Assembly (NCBI GenBank): GCA_023229175.1
Contig: JALNZV010000006.1
Location: 38,256-102,255 of the forward strand
DNA from: Tissierellaceae bacterium
GTDB lineage: Bacteria; Bacillota; Clostridia; Tissierellales; Tissierellaceae
Reading direction: 5' to 3'
Length of the DNA stretch: 64,000 bases
Shown here: piece by piece, positions 43,425 to 52,859 of the stretch
Layout of the letters: each line of letters opens with the position of its first letter
Numbering within the stretch: position 1 is the stretch's first letter
Position numbers and translations under genes: made by a program
Notes under the pieces: model-generated
The model's database searches: none
What the model was told of the DNA's origin: nothing
The model's input: only the letters and a program-made list of their open reading frames with translations

Positions 43425-44774
43425 ATGAAAGAAAATAAATCTGGATTCAATGTAAGAGAAGGCAGAAGTAATAAGCAATATATTAATACTAATTTTGATT
43501 TTATTGATGCATTAAATAGATATGCTGATTGTGAAACTCTAGGATTCTATATATCCTTTAAAAGATATATCAACAGAAAAGATAATAATAAAGAAAATCA
43601 AATAACCTATACTCAAGCTTATTTACAAAAACAATTTAATATTGGAAGAACAAAATACTATAGACATTTAAAGACTTTGTTTAATATAGGATTATGTGAT
43701 GTAGAAAAAATAGTAAAGGTAAAGTTTTTCATTAATTATAATTTGGAAGGAAAGGAAAATCCGTTAGTAGAAAAATCAATATTATATTTTAGTACCCTAG
43801 AAGATATAGATATTTCACTTAAAAACAACATAGAAAACTTAATAAATGAATATTATCCACATATCCCCCAAGAATTGATCAAAATTGTGGATGTAACTAA
43901 CAATACTAACTATATATTTCATGATTATCCACCTATAGATATTTTAGAAGCTAATAATTATGAATTTGTTCAGTATAGGGATTGGGATATAGTTATGAAT
44001 AGATTTTCCAATAGTAAAAATACAGATACCCCACCTTCACAAAACAAGAAAGAGCCACCTTCACAAAATGAGAAGGACCCACCTTCACAAAATGAGAAGG
44101 ACCCACTTTCACAAAACAGGAAGGTTAATAATATAATAGAACTAAATAATAATATAAGTAAACCATCTAATAATATAATCAATCAATCAATAGAATGTTC
44201 TGATGAAAAAGGTGAAATCAATAAAAATAATAAAGATAGATTGATTGATATAGATAAGAAAATAAAAGAAAAAGGATTTATTAGTTATGATGATTTAGTC
44301 TATGATCTTAGATTAATGAAAGATTACTATGACTATCCAATATCAGAATGGATAGATTCATTTAAAAAGGCATTGTGGGAAATGTATTATTATGATGATA
44401 CAAAGGTTAGAGGGAAAAGAATATCTCAATTTGATGCAATATCTAAACTTCAAAGCATTAATATTGATATGGTTATAACTACTATTGAAAAGGTTATTGA
44501 AAGAAGCAAAGAAGAAAAAATTCAATATCCTATAGCTTTTCTTAAAACAGCCATATTTAACGAAATAGATGAGTTTTCTGCAAGAATACAAGCACAGGTA
44601 AACTATGATTTATCTGATAGTAAAAGTAGAGACAAGCCTAAACTAAAGAGAAAAACTAGATTTCATAACTTTGAAAATAAGACAGATAAATATAGTGCAG
44701 AAGAGCTAGAAGCAATTGTTAGAAGAAAAAGAGAAGAAGTTATGGAGAAATATAAAATTAAAGAAATAACATAA
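43425..44774 (+). CDS. Winged-helix replication-initiation-type protein
   Basis: 449 aa from ATG 43425 after AAAGGGG. The N-terminal winged helix (about 20-95, LGFYISFKRYINR, ITYTQAYLQKQFNIGRTKYYRHLKTLFNIGL) resembles plasmid/phage replication initiators and DnaD-like proteins. A variable linker contains four copies of an eight-residue repeat (PPSQNxKx, from about residue 203). A conserved-looking C-terminal domain (about 285-400) follows. It likely supports replication of the excised circle, together with ParA/ParB. A transcription-factor role cannot be excluded. Confidence 0.55.
   Translation: MKENKSGFNVREGRSNKQYINTNFDFIDALNRYADCETLGFYISFKRYINRKDNNKENQITYTQAYLQKQFNIGRTKYYRHLKTLFNIGLCDVEKIVKVKFFINYNLEGKENPLVEKSILYFSTLEDIDISLKNNIENLINEYYPHIPQELIKIVDVTNNTNYIFHDYPPIDILEANNYEFVQYRDWDIVMNRFSNSKNTDTPPSQNKKEPPSQNEKDPPSQNEKDPLSQNRKVNNIIELNNNISKPSNNIINQSIECSDEKGEINKNNKDRLIDIDKKIKEKGFISYDDLVYDLRLMKDYYDYPISEWIDSFKKALWEMYYYDDTKVRGKRISQFDAISKLQSINIDMVITTIEKVIERSKEEKIQYPIAFLKTAIFNEIDEFSARIQAQVNYDLSDSKSRDKPKLKRKTRFHNFENKTDKYSAEELEAIVRRKREEVMEKYKIKEIT
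44031..44124 (+). repeat. Four 24-bp tandem repeats coding PPSQNxKx
   Basis: Units start at 44031, 44055, 44079 and 44103 (CCACCTTCACAAAA core). The last unit is shortened and has one changed residue. The repeat is in frame in the winged-helix protein, so copy number could vary without breaking the gene. Confidence 0.8.
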
Positions 44775-44788
44775 ATCATCAATATCTA

Positions 44789-44824
44789 TTTACAAAACTA
44801 CTAATATATGGTACGATAATATCG
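44789..44824 (+). promoter_or_regulatory. Promoter and operator of the polysaccharide operon
   Basis: TTTACA (44789-44794), a 17-bp spacer, then TACGAT (44812-44817). A perfect palindrome CGATAATATCG (44814-44824) overlaps the -10 and a second dyad (CGTTCATGAAACG) follows, so a repressor could block RNA polymerase here. The regulator encoded at 44863 is the natural candidate. Confidence 0.55.
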
Positions 44825-44862
44825 TTCATGAAACGAATGTAAAAAGAAGGAGAAAATAAAAT

Positions 44863-45474
44863 ATGAAATTTTTTAGCCCTACTAGTGAATTGAAAGAACT
44901 ACTACTATTACAGCATATCGAAAAAAATCCAGATACAACACAGAAGGAAATAGCTAAGGTAATTAGTGGTGCTCCATCTATGGTTAATGTTTATATTGAC
45001 AATTTAGAAGAAAAGAATTATATGGTTAGAGATTATAAGTCTGCAAAGATAGTTTATTATAATATTACATCAGAAGGAGTTAAGAGGAAGAATTACTTAC
45101 TAATAAACTATATGAGGGAACTTTTAGATTTATATAGACTAGCAAAAGAAAATGTTGAAAAATTTCTATTGGAGATTGAGGAACGAGGATATAGTAATTT
45201 ATTAATATATGGAGCAGGGGAAGTAGCAGAGACGATTCTAGGAGTTATTAGGGATAGAAATAAAAATTCATTAAAAGTATTAGCAGTAATAGATGATAAT
45301 GATGATATACAAGGCAAAGAATTATTGGGATATAAAATTATATCTAGAGCCGATATTAATCACTATGAACATGATGCAGTAGTAATAACAAGCTATGCTT
45401 ATGAAGATGAGATAAGAGGAAGATTAAAAGAACTTAATTATTCAGAGAATAAGATAATAAGATTTTTTAGTTAA
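44863..45474 (+). CDS. Winged-helix regulator fused to a PglD-like Rossmann domain
   Basis: A 203-aa protein. Residues 1-75 form a MarR-type winged helix (NPDTTQKEIAKVISGAPSMVNVYIDNLEEKNYMVRD). Residues 105-203 form a Rossmann-like domain (LLIYGAGEVAETILGVIRD) as in PglD N-terminal or CoA-binding-like proteins that hold nucleotide sugars. Such fusions open clostridial polysaccharide clusters and probably sense a sugar nucleotide to adjust the operon. AGAAGGAG precedes the ATG. Confidence 0.72.
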   Translation: MKFFSPTSELKELLLLQHIEKNPDTTQKEIAKVISGAPSMVNVYIDNLEEKNYMVRDYKSAKIVYYNITSEGVKRKNYLLINYMRELLDLYRLAKENVEKFLLEIEERGYSNLLIYGAGEVAETILGVIRDRNKNSLKVLAVIDDNDDIQGKELLGYKIISRADINHYEHDAVVITSYAYEDEIRGRLKELNYSENKIIRFFS

Positions 45475-45491
45475 TTAATAGAGGTGAAAAG

Positions 45492-45680
45492 ATGAAATTA
45501 AAAGAGTTAATTGAGAAATTAGATGATACTGAAGTTCTTTTTATAAATGGTAAACATTATGATGGGAATATATCAGAAAAGATGCTTGAAATGGAAATAA
45601 CTAAAATAAATATTGAAACTAAGAATGCATCAGGTGATGATTTAGATAGCTTAGGATATAGTTTTGAAGTTGGAGTGTGA
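45492..45680 (+). CDS. Hypothetical protein, 62 aa
   Basis: A small acidic soluble protein (KELIEKLDDTEVLFINGKHYDG) translated from ATG 45492 after GAGGTG. No family is recognised. It lies between the regulator and the initiating sugar transferase and is co-transcribed with them. Confidence 0.55.
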   Translation: MKLKELIEKLDDTEVLFINGKHYDGNISEKMLEMEITKINIETKNASGDDLDSLGYSFEVGV

Positions 45681-45685
45681 TTTAA

Positions 45686-46315
45686 ATGTATTTAAAATTT
45701 AAAAGGCTAATAGATATTATTCTTTCGTTATTAGGATTAATAGTATTATCACCAGTATTTTTAATTTTAATTGTAGCTATTAAATTTGACTCAAAAGGGC
45801 CAATTTTATTTAAGCAGAAGAGAGTAGGAATACATAAGACACATTTTAATATATTTAAATTTAGAACTATGAGAATTGACACTCCGAAGGACACTCCAAC
45901 ACATTTATTAGAGAATCCAGAACAATGGATTACAAAGGTAGGTAAATTTTTGAGGAAGACAAGCCTTGATGAACTACCACAGATAATTAATATATTAAAG
46001 GGTGAGATGAGTATTATAGGACCTAGACCAGCACTATGGAATCAATATGATTTGATTGCTGAAAGAGATAAATATGGAGCTAATGATATACCACCAGGAC
46101 TTACAGGCTGGGCACAGATAAATGGTAGAGATACAGTAACTATTGAAGATAAAGCTAGATATGATGGATATTATACTGAAAATATGGGACTAGTTTTTGA
46201 TATTAAATGTTTTTTGGGAACTATTGTAAGTGTTTTGAAAAGAGATGGAGTCGTTGAAGGTGGAACTGGAAACAAGAAGAATGAACCTAATGAATCATTG
46301 GAAAAATCGAGGTGA
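45686..46315 (+). CDS. Initiating sugar-phosphate transferase (PglC/CapM/WcaJ C-terminal type)
   Basis: A 209-aa monotopic membrane enzyme: membrane hairpin at residues 5-35, then KFRTMR, KFLRKTSLDELPQ and IIGPRPAL motifs. It moves a sugar-1-phosphate from a UDP-sugar to undecaprenyl phosphate, the first step of the repeat unit. Short length (no extra membrane domain) matches PglC/CapM. In S. aureus cap5/8, CapM uses UDP-D-FucNAc; the gene next door encodes a CapN-like SDR, so a similar substrate is possible. Confidence 0.85.
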   Translation: MYLKFKRLIDIILSLLGLIVLSPVFLILIVAIKFDSKGPILFKQKRVGIHKTHFNIFKFRTMRIDTPKDTPTHLLENPEQWITKVGKFLRKTSLDELPQIINILKGEMSIIGPRPALWNQYDLIAERDKYGANDIPPGLTGWAQINGRDTVTIEDKARYDGYYTENMGLVFDIKCFLGTIVSVLKRDGVVEGGTGNKKNEPNESLEKSR

Positions 46316-46319
46316 AAAA

Positions 46320-47225
46320 ATGTTATTAGTTACAGGAATTACAGGACATAGTGGTAAATATTTTTTACAAGAATTGATAAAGAATAAATATGAAGGTCCT
46401 ATTCGATGTATTGTTAGAGAAAGCTCTGATACATCTTTGATTGATAACAGTGGATTAAATGTAGAGAAAATTGTAGGAGATTTAAACAGTCAGGAATTTA
46501 TTAACAAAGCAATGGTAGGGGTTAATACTGTGATGCATATTTATAATATACATCATTCACCTATGATAGTTAAGGCAGCTATCAATAATAATGTAAAAAG
46601 AGCAATTTTAGTACATACTACAGGAATTTATTCTAATTTTAAGAATGCTTCTGAGGAATATAAAAATATAGAAAAGGAAGTATTAGATTTAACAAAAGTT
46701 ACTAATTGTCTAACAAAGATTACAATTCTAAGACCTACTATGATATATGGTGATTTATGTGATCACAATATGAGTAAATTTATAAAAATGGTAGATAGGC
46801 TTAGGATTATGCCAATAATTAGCAAAGGCAATAGTTTATTACAACCTGTTAATGCAAGAGATTTAGGTAAAGCATTTTATACTGTGCTTATGCTTCCTAA
46901 AGAAACTCAGGGTAAAGTATATAATCTTTCAGGAAATAGTCCTATTAAAATGATAGATGTATTTAAGTTAATTAGTAAGGAATTGAATAAGAAAACTATT
47001 TTTATAAGTGTTCCTTTGGGCTTAGGAGTGTTTATGGCTAGGGTTCTCAAGATTATTTCTATTGGTAAAATTGATTACATTGAAAAAGTTCAACGTATGG
47101 GTGAAGATAGGAATTATTCTCATGAAGAAGCAACTAAAGATTTTGGATACAAGCCAATGACTTTTGAAGAAGGAATTAGTATAGAAGTGAGACAGTATTT
47201 AGAAAAGCGTGGGGGAAAAGAATGA
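46320..47225 (+). CDS. CapN-like NAD-dependent sugar reductase/epimerase (SDR)
   Basis: 301 aa from ATG 46320 (GAGGTG upstream), rather than the longer frame from 46245 that overlaps the transferase. The N-terminal Rossmann motif TGITGHSGKYFL is a variant of TGxxGxxG. The expected active-site YxxxK is not plain (EEYKNIEKE), so activity should be checked. Placed right after the CapM-like gene, it may reduce the 4-keto sugar used by that enzyme. Confidence 0.65.
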   Translation: MLLVTGITGHSGKYFLQELIKNKYEGPIRCIVRESSDTSLIDNSGLNVEKIVGDLNSQEFINKAMVGVNTVMHIYNIHHSPMIVKAAINNNVKRAILVHTTGIYSNFKNASEEYKNIEKEVLDLTKVTNCLTKITILRPTMIYGDLCDHNMSKFIKMVDRLRIMPIISKGNSLLQPVNARDLGKAFYTVLMLPKETQGKVYNLSGNSPIKMIDVFKLISKELNKKTIFISVPLGLGVFMARVLKIISIGKIDYIEKVQRMGEDRNYSHEEATKDFGYKPMTFEEGISIEVRQYLEKRGGKE

Positions 47226-48331
47226 AGATAGTTGTGCTTTCAAGTCATACTTCATCACTATTCTGGTTTCGTATGGATATGATGAAAGAGTTTATAAAAA
47301 ATGGTCATACAATTATAGCAATAGGTCCAGGATCAGAAGATGAGTGGAATTATAAATTTAAAGAACATGATATAGAATATCAACAGATTTATGTAGATCG
47401 TAATGGTGTAAACCCATTTAAAGATATAAAAACAATTATCCAACTTCATAAGTTTATGAAAAGGGAAAAACCAGACAAAGTTTTTGCATATCAAGCAAAG
47501 ACGATAATTTATGGAAGTATTGCAGCTAAATTAAATGGGATTACAGAAGTATATCCTTTGGTAGCAGGATTAGGCTCAATATTTAGAGGGACTGGATTTA
47601 AAAATAAAATAATAAAGTTAATAATGGAAATTCAATATAGGATTGCTTGTAAGTATAGTAAGAAAGTCTTTTTTCAAAATAATGATGATAAAAGTGAGTT
47701 TGTAAAGAATGGATTGTTGGGGGAAGAAAAAGCAGTTATTATAAATGGTTCAGGTGTAAATTTAGAAAAGTTTAAACCTGTTAAACTACCTCAAGAAAAC
47801 ACTTTTCTTTTTATTGGTAGACTTATTAAAGATAAAGGAATAATGGAGTATTTAGAGGCTTGTAAAATTGTTAAAACTAAATATTCGGATATTAGATGTC
47901 TATTAGTAGGGCCTTATGATAGCAATCCTTCTGCGTTAAAACCAGAAGAACTAAAGCCCTATATAGATGAGGAAATTATTGAATATTTTGGTGAACAAAA
48001 GGATGTGAGACCATTTATTGTTCAATGTAGTACATATGTATTACCTTCATATCACGAAGGTACACCAAAAACAGTGCTTGAAGCCATGGCAATAGGTAGG
48101 CCGATAATAACAACGAATGCTCCTGGTTGTAGAGAAACAGTGGTTGATGGAGTAAATGGATTTTTGGTTCCAGTAAAAGATTCATATAAGATAGCCGAGA
48201 GAATGATATGGATGATAGAACAAAAAGAAGAATTAGAAAAAATGGGGCAAGAAAGTCGCAGACTTTGTGAAGAAAAGTTTGATGTTAATAAAGTAAATGA
48301 AGTTATATTAAAAACTATGGGATTATATTAA
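47222..48331 (+). CDS. Glycosyltransferase family 4
   Basis: A 369-aa GT-B enzyme: the acceptor-domain start KIVVLSSHTSSLFWFRMDMMK, then the donor-domain FIGRLIKDKGIMEYLEA and the GT4 signature LPSYHEGTPKTVLEAMAIGRPII. It adds one sugar to the lipid-linked repeat unit at the cytoplasmic face. The start overlaps the previous stop by four bases. Similar in layout to WbpT/CapL-like enzymes that act second in the chain. Exact sugar unknown. Confidence 0.82.
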   Translation: MKIVVLSSHTSSLFWFRMDMMKEFIKNGHTIIAIGPGSEDEWNYKFKEHDIEYQQIYVDRNGVNPFKDIKTIIQLHKFMKREKPDKVFAYQAKTIIYGSIAAKLNGITEVYPLVAGLGSIFRGTGFKNKIIKLIMEIQYRIACKYSKKVFFQNNDDKSEFVKNGLLGEEKAVIINGSGVNLEKFKPVKLPQENTFLFIGRLIKDKGIMEYLEACKIVKTKYSDIRCLLVGPYDSNPSALKPEELKPYIDEEIIEYFGEQKDVRPFIVQCSTYVLPSYHEGTPKTVLEAMAIGRPIITTNAPGCRETVVDGVNGFLVPVKDSYKIAERMIWMIEQKEELEKMGQESRRLCEEKFDVNKVNEVILKTMGLY

Positions 48332-48352
48332 ATCTTATTCGAGGTGTAAAAA

Positions 48353-49699
48353 ATGAATTTATATGAAAAAATAAAAAATAAAGAAGAAAAAGTATCAGTT
48401 ATAGGTTTAGGGTATGTTGGATTACCATTGGCAGTATCTTTTGCAAAAGTTGTAGATGTAATAGGATTTGATATAGCAAAAGATAAGGTTAAAAGTTATC
48501 TTAACGGTATAGATGTAACAAAAGAAGTAGGAAATGATGTTTTAAAAAGAACTAACGCTGTTTTTACTTCTAACGAAGAAGATTTAAGAAAAGCAAAGTT
48601 TCATATTGTTGCAGTACCTACTCCAATAAATAAAGATAAAACACCAAATTTAAACCCAGTAATAGGTGCTAGTAAAACATTAGGGAAAAATCTTACAAAG
48701 GGCTCTATAGTAGTATATGAATCTACAGTATATCCTGGAGTAACAGAAGAAGTATGTGTACCAATATTGGAACAAGAGTCAGGCTTGAAATATGGAGTAG
48801 ACTTTAAAGTAGGGTATTCTCCAGAGAGAATAAATCCAGGTGATAAAGTACATAGATTGGAAACTATTGTAAAAGTAGTATCAGGAATGGATGAAGAATC
48901 TCTAGATATTATTGCTAAAGTATATGAACTTGTTGTACAAGCTGGTATTCATAGAGCAGAAAGTATCAAAGTAGCAGAAGCCGCAAAAGTAATAGAAAAC
49001 TCTCAAAGGGATATAAATATAGCTTTTATGAATGAACTTTCTATTATATTTAATAAATTAGGAATTGATACTAAGTCAGTATTAAAAGCAGCAGGAACTA
49101 AATGGAATTTCTTAAACTTTACCCCAGGATTAGTAGGAGGACACTGTATAGGTGTAGATCCATATTATTTAACATATAAAGCAGAAGAAATAGGCTATCA
49201 TTCTCAGATAATATTAGCAGGTAGAAAGATAAATGATAATATGGGAAAATATGTAGCTGAAAACACAGTAAAGTTAATGATAAAAGCTAATAAACAAATA
49301 AAAGGTGCAAAAGTGGCAGTATTAGGACTTACATTTAAAGAGAACTGTCCAGATGTTAGAAATACTAAAGTAATAGATATAATAAATGAACTGAAAGAAT
49401 ATGGAATAAACACATTAGTACATGATCCACAAGCAGATAAAAATGAAGTATTTGATGTATATGGTATAGATATAAAAGAAGCTGAAGATATAAAAGATGT
49501 AGATGCAGTAATATTAGCAGTACCACATGAAGAATATAAGGAGCTTAGCTTAGAAGGTATTAGCTCTCTTTACAATGATAATTATACCCATATAAACGGT
49601 AATGAAGAAATAGATGATAAAAGGGTATTAATTGACGTAAAAGGTATGTTTGATAGAAAAGATGCAGAGGAAATGGACTATCTATATTGGAGGTTATAA
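48353..49699 (+). CDS. UDP-HexNAc 6-dehydrogenase (WbpO/TviB/CapO type)
   Basis: A 448-aa nucleotide-sugar dehydrogenase. NAD motif GLGYVGLPLA at the N-terminus; catalytic Cys in PGLVGGHCIGVDPYYL; C-terminal domain with LGLTFKENCPDVRN. It oxidises C6 of a UDP-N-acetylhexosamine to a uronic acid with two NAD. With the neighbour's C4-epimerase this gives UDP-GalNAcA, as in the WbpP/WbpO and TviC/TviB pairs. A ManNAcA-forming (CapO-like) role is the other option. Confidence 0.85.
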   Translation: MNLYEKIKNKEEKVSVIGLGYVGLPLAVSFAKVVDVIGFDIAKDKVKSYLNGIDVTKEVGNDVLKRTNAVFTSNEEDLRKAKFHIVAVPTPINKDKTPNLNPVIGASKTLGKNLTKGSIVVYESTVYPGVTEEVCVPILEQESGLKYGVDFKVGYSPERINPGDKVHRLETIVKVVSGMDEESLDIIAKVYELVVQAGIHRAESIKVAEAAKVIENSQRDINIAFMNELSIIFNKLGIDTKSVLKAAGTKWNFLNFTPGLVGGHCIGVDPYYLTYKAEEIGYHSQIILAGRKINDNMGKYVAENTVKLMIKANKQIKGAKVAVLGLTFKENCPDVRNTKVIDIINELKEYGINTLVHDPQADKNEVFDVYGIDIKEAEDIKDVDAVILAVPHEEYKELSLEGISSLYNDNYTHINGNEEIDDKRVLIDVKGMFDRKDAEEMDYLYWRL

Positions 49700-49701
49700 G
49701 A

Positions 49702-50676
49702 GTGGGTTATGAAAATATAAAGTTTCCAGAAGGAACAAGATTTTTAGTTACAGGAGCAGCAGGGTTTATTGGTTCCAATCTTGTGGAAGCAATATTAAAA
49801 ATGGGATATAAAGCAAGAGGGCTTGATAACTATTCAACAGGAAGAAAAAGTAATGTAGAAGAATTCATCAATCATCCAAATTATGAATTTATTGAAGGCG
49901 ATATAAGAGATTTTGAAACATGCTTAAAAGCATGTGATGATATTGATTATGTTCTTCATCAAGCAGCATTAGGTTCTGTTCCTAGATCAATGCGGGAACC
50001 TTTAATTTATGAAGATAATAATATTAAAGGAACATCTAATATGATGGAAGCAGCAAGATTAAAAGGAGTAAAAAGATTTGTATACGCATCTTCTTCATCA
50101 GTGTATGGAGATTCATCAACTTTACCTAAAGTAGAAGGGGATGAAGGTAATGTGCTTTCACCATATGCATTAACTAAAAGGGTAAATGAGCAATATGGTA
50201 AATTATATACAGATATATATGGTCTAGAATGCATTGGATTAAGATATTTTAATGTATTTGGAAGGAGACAAGATCCAGATTCACAATATGCGGCTGTAAT
50301 TCCCAAATTTATTAAGTCATTAAAAGCTGGTGAACAAGTTGAAATATATGGAGATGGTGAACAATCCAGAGACTTTACATACATAGAAAATGTAATAGAG
50401 GCTAACTTAAAGTCTTGCTTAGCTCCTAAAGAAGCATGTGGGCAAGGATATAATATAGCATTTGGAGAAAAGTTTACTGTTAATGAGATGTATAGTTTAA
50501 TGTGCCAACAATTAAAAGTAAATCTTAAACCTAAATATGTGGAACCACGAGCTGGAGATATAAAACATAGTTTAGCCGATATATCAAAAGCAAAAGCACT
50601 TTTATCATATAACCCAAATTGGAGTTTTAAGGATGGGTTTATTGAAGCAATAAACTGGTATAAAGAAAACTTATAA
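49702..50676 (+). CDS. UDP-GlcNAc 4-epimerase (WbpP/TviC type)
   Basis: 324 aa from GTG 49702, eight bases after GGAGG. SDR enzyme with TGAAGFIGSNL and active-site YALTKRVNEQY (YxxxK), plus SSSSVYGD and RYFNVFGRRQDPDSQYAAVIP, all typical of WbpP-like epimerases. It interconverts UDP-GlcNAc and UDP-GalNAc, or their uronic acids. Works with the dehydrogenase just upstream. Confidence 0.82.
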   Translation: MGYENIKFPEGTRFLVTGAAGFIGSNLVEAILKMGYKARGLDNYSTGRKSNVEEFINHPNYEFIEGDIRDFETCLKACDDIDYVLHQAALGSVPRSMREPLIYEDNNIKGTSNMMEAARLKGVKRFVYASSSSVYGDSSTLPKVEGDEGNVLSPYALTKRVNEQYGKLYTDIYGLECIGLRYFNVFGRRQDPDSQYAAVIPKFIKSLKAGEQVEIYGDGEQSRDFTYIENVIEANLKSCLAPKEACGQGYNIAFGEKFTVNEMYSLMCQQLKVNLKPKYVEPRAGDIKHSLADISKAKALLSYNPNWSFKDGFIEAINWYKENL

Positions 50677-50695
50677 CCATAAGTGAGGATTAAAT

Positions 50696-51799
50696 ATGAA
50701 AAAAATAGTTCATATAATTACAGGTTTAGGCAGTGGTGGAGCAGAACACATGCTATACAAACTGTTGAAGTATTCAGACAGAGAAAAATATTATCATGAA
50801 GTATTGTCATTAACTGATACAGGTATATATGGTAATAAAATAGAAGACTTAGGTATTAAAGTACATTGCCTTAATTTAAATAGAGGAAATTTAATTTCTT
50901 CTGTTTTAGAAGCAAGAGACATTGTGAAAAGATTTGATATCGTAGATACTTGGCTTTATCATGCTGATATGTTTGGATTTATAATTTCAAAATTATTATT
51001 AAGGAAAAAGCTCATATGGAATATAAGACATAGTAACTTAGATAAAGATGCAAACAAACCTAGAACTTTAAAAATAGTAAAGATTAATTCCATTCTATCT
51101 AAGTATGTAGATTTAATTACTTATAACTCTAGTAAAGCATTCGAGAATCATATGCTATTTGGATATATGGATAAGAATTCAATAATAATACCTAATGGGT
51201 TTGAACTTAATAAGTTTAAATTTAGTAGAGATGATAGATTAAGGATTAGAGAGGAACTGGGATTTAAAGAAGATAAAGTAATGATTACTGTTGGTAGATG
51301 GGACATACAAAAGGATTACTATACTTTATTAAAAGCATTAAATGAATTAAAAAAACAAAATGTAAAATTTAAAATGATTATGGTTGGAACTAATCTAGAT
51401 TATGAGAACTATGAATTAGTAACTTTGATAGATACTTATAATTTAAAGGATAATGTAATTTTACTTGGTAGACGTAATGATATACCTGCATTATTATCAG
51501 CAGCTGATGTATATGTTTCATCATCTTTAGGTGAAAGCTTTTCTAATGCAATTGGAGAAGCAATGGCATGTGAATTACCGTGTATTGTTACAGATGTAGG
51601 TGATTCAAAATTAATGGTTGGAGATACAGGTAGAGTTGTAAAGGTAAGAGATTACATAAGTATGTCTAAAGAATTAATTAATTTTATAAATAAATCTGAT
51701 ACGGATAGAAATATGACAGCTAGAAGTAGAGTTATTGATAATTATGAAATTAGAAAGATATCTAAAGTTTTTCAAGAAAATTATAATATAGTTACTTAG
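50696..51799 (+). CDS. Glycosyltransferase family 4
   Basis: A 367-aa GT-B enzyme with N-terminal HIITGLGSGGAEHMLYKLL (the GGAE motif of many capsule GT4s), the donor part VGRWDIQKDYYTLLKAL and the late SSSLGESFSNAIGEAMACELPCI. It adds one sugar to the repeat unit. Specificity cannot be read. It begins 19 bp after the epimerase gene. Confidence 0.82.
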   Translation: MKKIVHIITGLGSGGAEHMLYKLLKYSDREKYYHEVLSLTDTGIYGNKIEDLGIKVHCLNLNRGNLISSVLEARDIVKRFDIVDTWLYHADMFGFIISKLLLRKKLIWNIRHSNLDKDANKPRTLKIVKINSILSKYVDLITYNSSKAFENHMLFGYMDKNSIIIPNGFELNKFKFSRDDRLRIREELGFKEDKVMITVGRWDIQKDYYTLLKALNELKKQNVKFKMIMVGTNLDYENYELVTLIDTYNLKDNVILLGRRNDIPALLSAADVYVSSSLGESFSNAIGEAMACELPCIVTDVGDSKLMVGDTGRVVKVRDYISMSKELINFINKSDTDRNMTARSRVIDNYEIRKISKVFQENYNIVT

Positions 51800-51827
51800 C
51801 ATTAATATTTAGTATGGGGGCTAAACA

Positions 51828-52799
51828 ATGATTTATGATATAAAAAATAAGGTAAGAAATATTTCTCATAGAAATAGTTTTATTAATAAGTTATATTTAT
51901 TAGCAAATAGGGCTAAAGTATCATTGCTTTCGGCTTTAAGCGATGAGAAATTTGCAAAAATGAAATATAAAGAAAATACTGGTAGAACATTAAATTTAGA
52001 AAATCCAAAAACATTTAATGAAAAATTATGGTGGTTAAAGTTAAATAACAGGGATCCTTTACTTACAAAGTGTTCAGATAAAGTTAGAGTTAGAGAGTAT
52101 GTAAAAGAATGCGGTTTGGAACATATATTGAATGAAGTTTATGGAGTATATGATAATGCTAATGATATTGATTTTGATGAATTGCCAGATAAAGCTTTTA
52201 TAAAAACTAATCATGGTTCGGGTACGAATATTATTTGGGACAGAAACAAGCCATTTAATAAAGATAAGTTTAGAAAAAGATTTAATAAATCTTTAAAACA
52301 AAATTACTATTGGCAATCAAGAGAATGGAATTATAAAGAAATTGAGCCTAAGATAATAGTAGAAAAAATTCTTGAGGATAAAGAAAACAAATCATTGATT
52401 GATTATAGGTTTTTATGTTTTGATGGGGTTGTAAAAATGATCTTTGTAGATATTGAAACAGCTGCAAAAGATGGTTCTCACAGTCCTTATGCTAAAAGAA
52501 ATGTGTATGATAAAGATTTTAATTATTTAAACATTAAAGTTAAAAGAGAACAATTTGATAGTTCAATAATTGAGAAACCTATAAACTTTGATGGGATGAT
52601 TAAATATGCAGAAAAATTATCAGAACCATTTCATTTTTGTAGAGTCGATTTATACAACATAAATGGGAATATTTACTTTGGAGAAATAACATTTTACCCA
52701 GGTGGTGCAATGCAAATAGTAGAACCTGAAGAATGGGAACGAAAAATGGGAGATTGGATTGATTTAAAGAGTGATAAAATTAAGTTAATTAATGAATAA
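51828..52799 (+). CDS. TupA-like ATP-grasp ligase
   Basis: A 323-aa protein of the TupA-like ATP-grasp group (NPKTFNEKLWWLKLNNRDPL, AFIKTNHGSGTNIIW, DYRFLCFDGVV, FCRVDLYNINGNIYFGEITFYPGG). Members attach an amino acid, often Glu, to the carboxylate of a uronic acid in surface polymers such as teichuronopeptide. The cluster makes a uronic acid (48353 and 49702), so this enzyme may amidate it. Substrate is inferred. Confidence 0.75.
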   Translation: MIYDIKNKVRNISHRNSFINKLYLLANRAKVSLLSALSDEKFAKMKYKENTGRTLNLENPKTFNEKLWWLKLNNRDPLLTKCSDKVRVREYVKECGLEHILNEVYGVYDNANDIDFDELPDKAFIKTNHGSGTNIIWDRNKPFNKDKFRKRFNKSLKQNYYWQSREWNYKEIEPKIIVEKILEDKENKSLIDYRFLCFDGVVKMIFVDIETAAKDGSHSPYAKRNVYDKDFNYLNIKVKREQFDSSIIEKPINFDGMIKYAEKLSEPFHFCRVDLYNINGNIYFGEITFYPGGAMQIVEPEEWERKMGDWIDLKSDKIKLINE

Positions 52800-52859
52800 T
52801 TATTTTAGAGATAAGTATGCAGATTGATTCAATAAAAAATAATTTAGTGAGGGGAAAAA

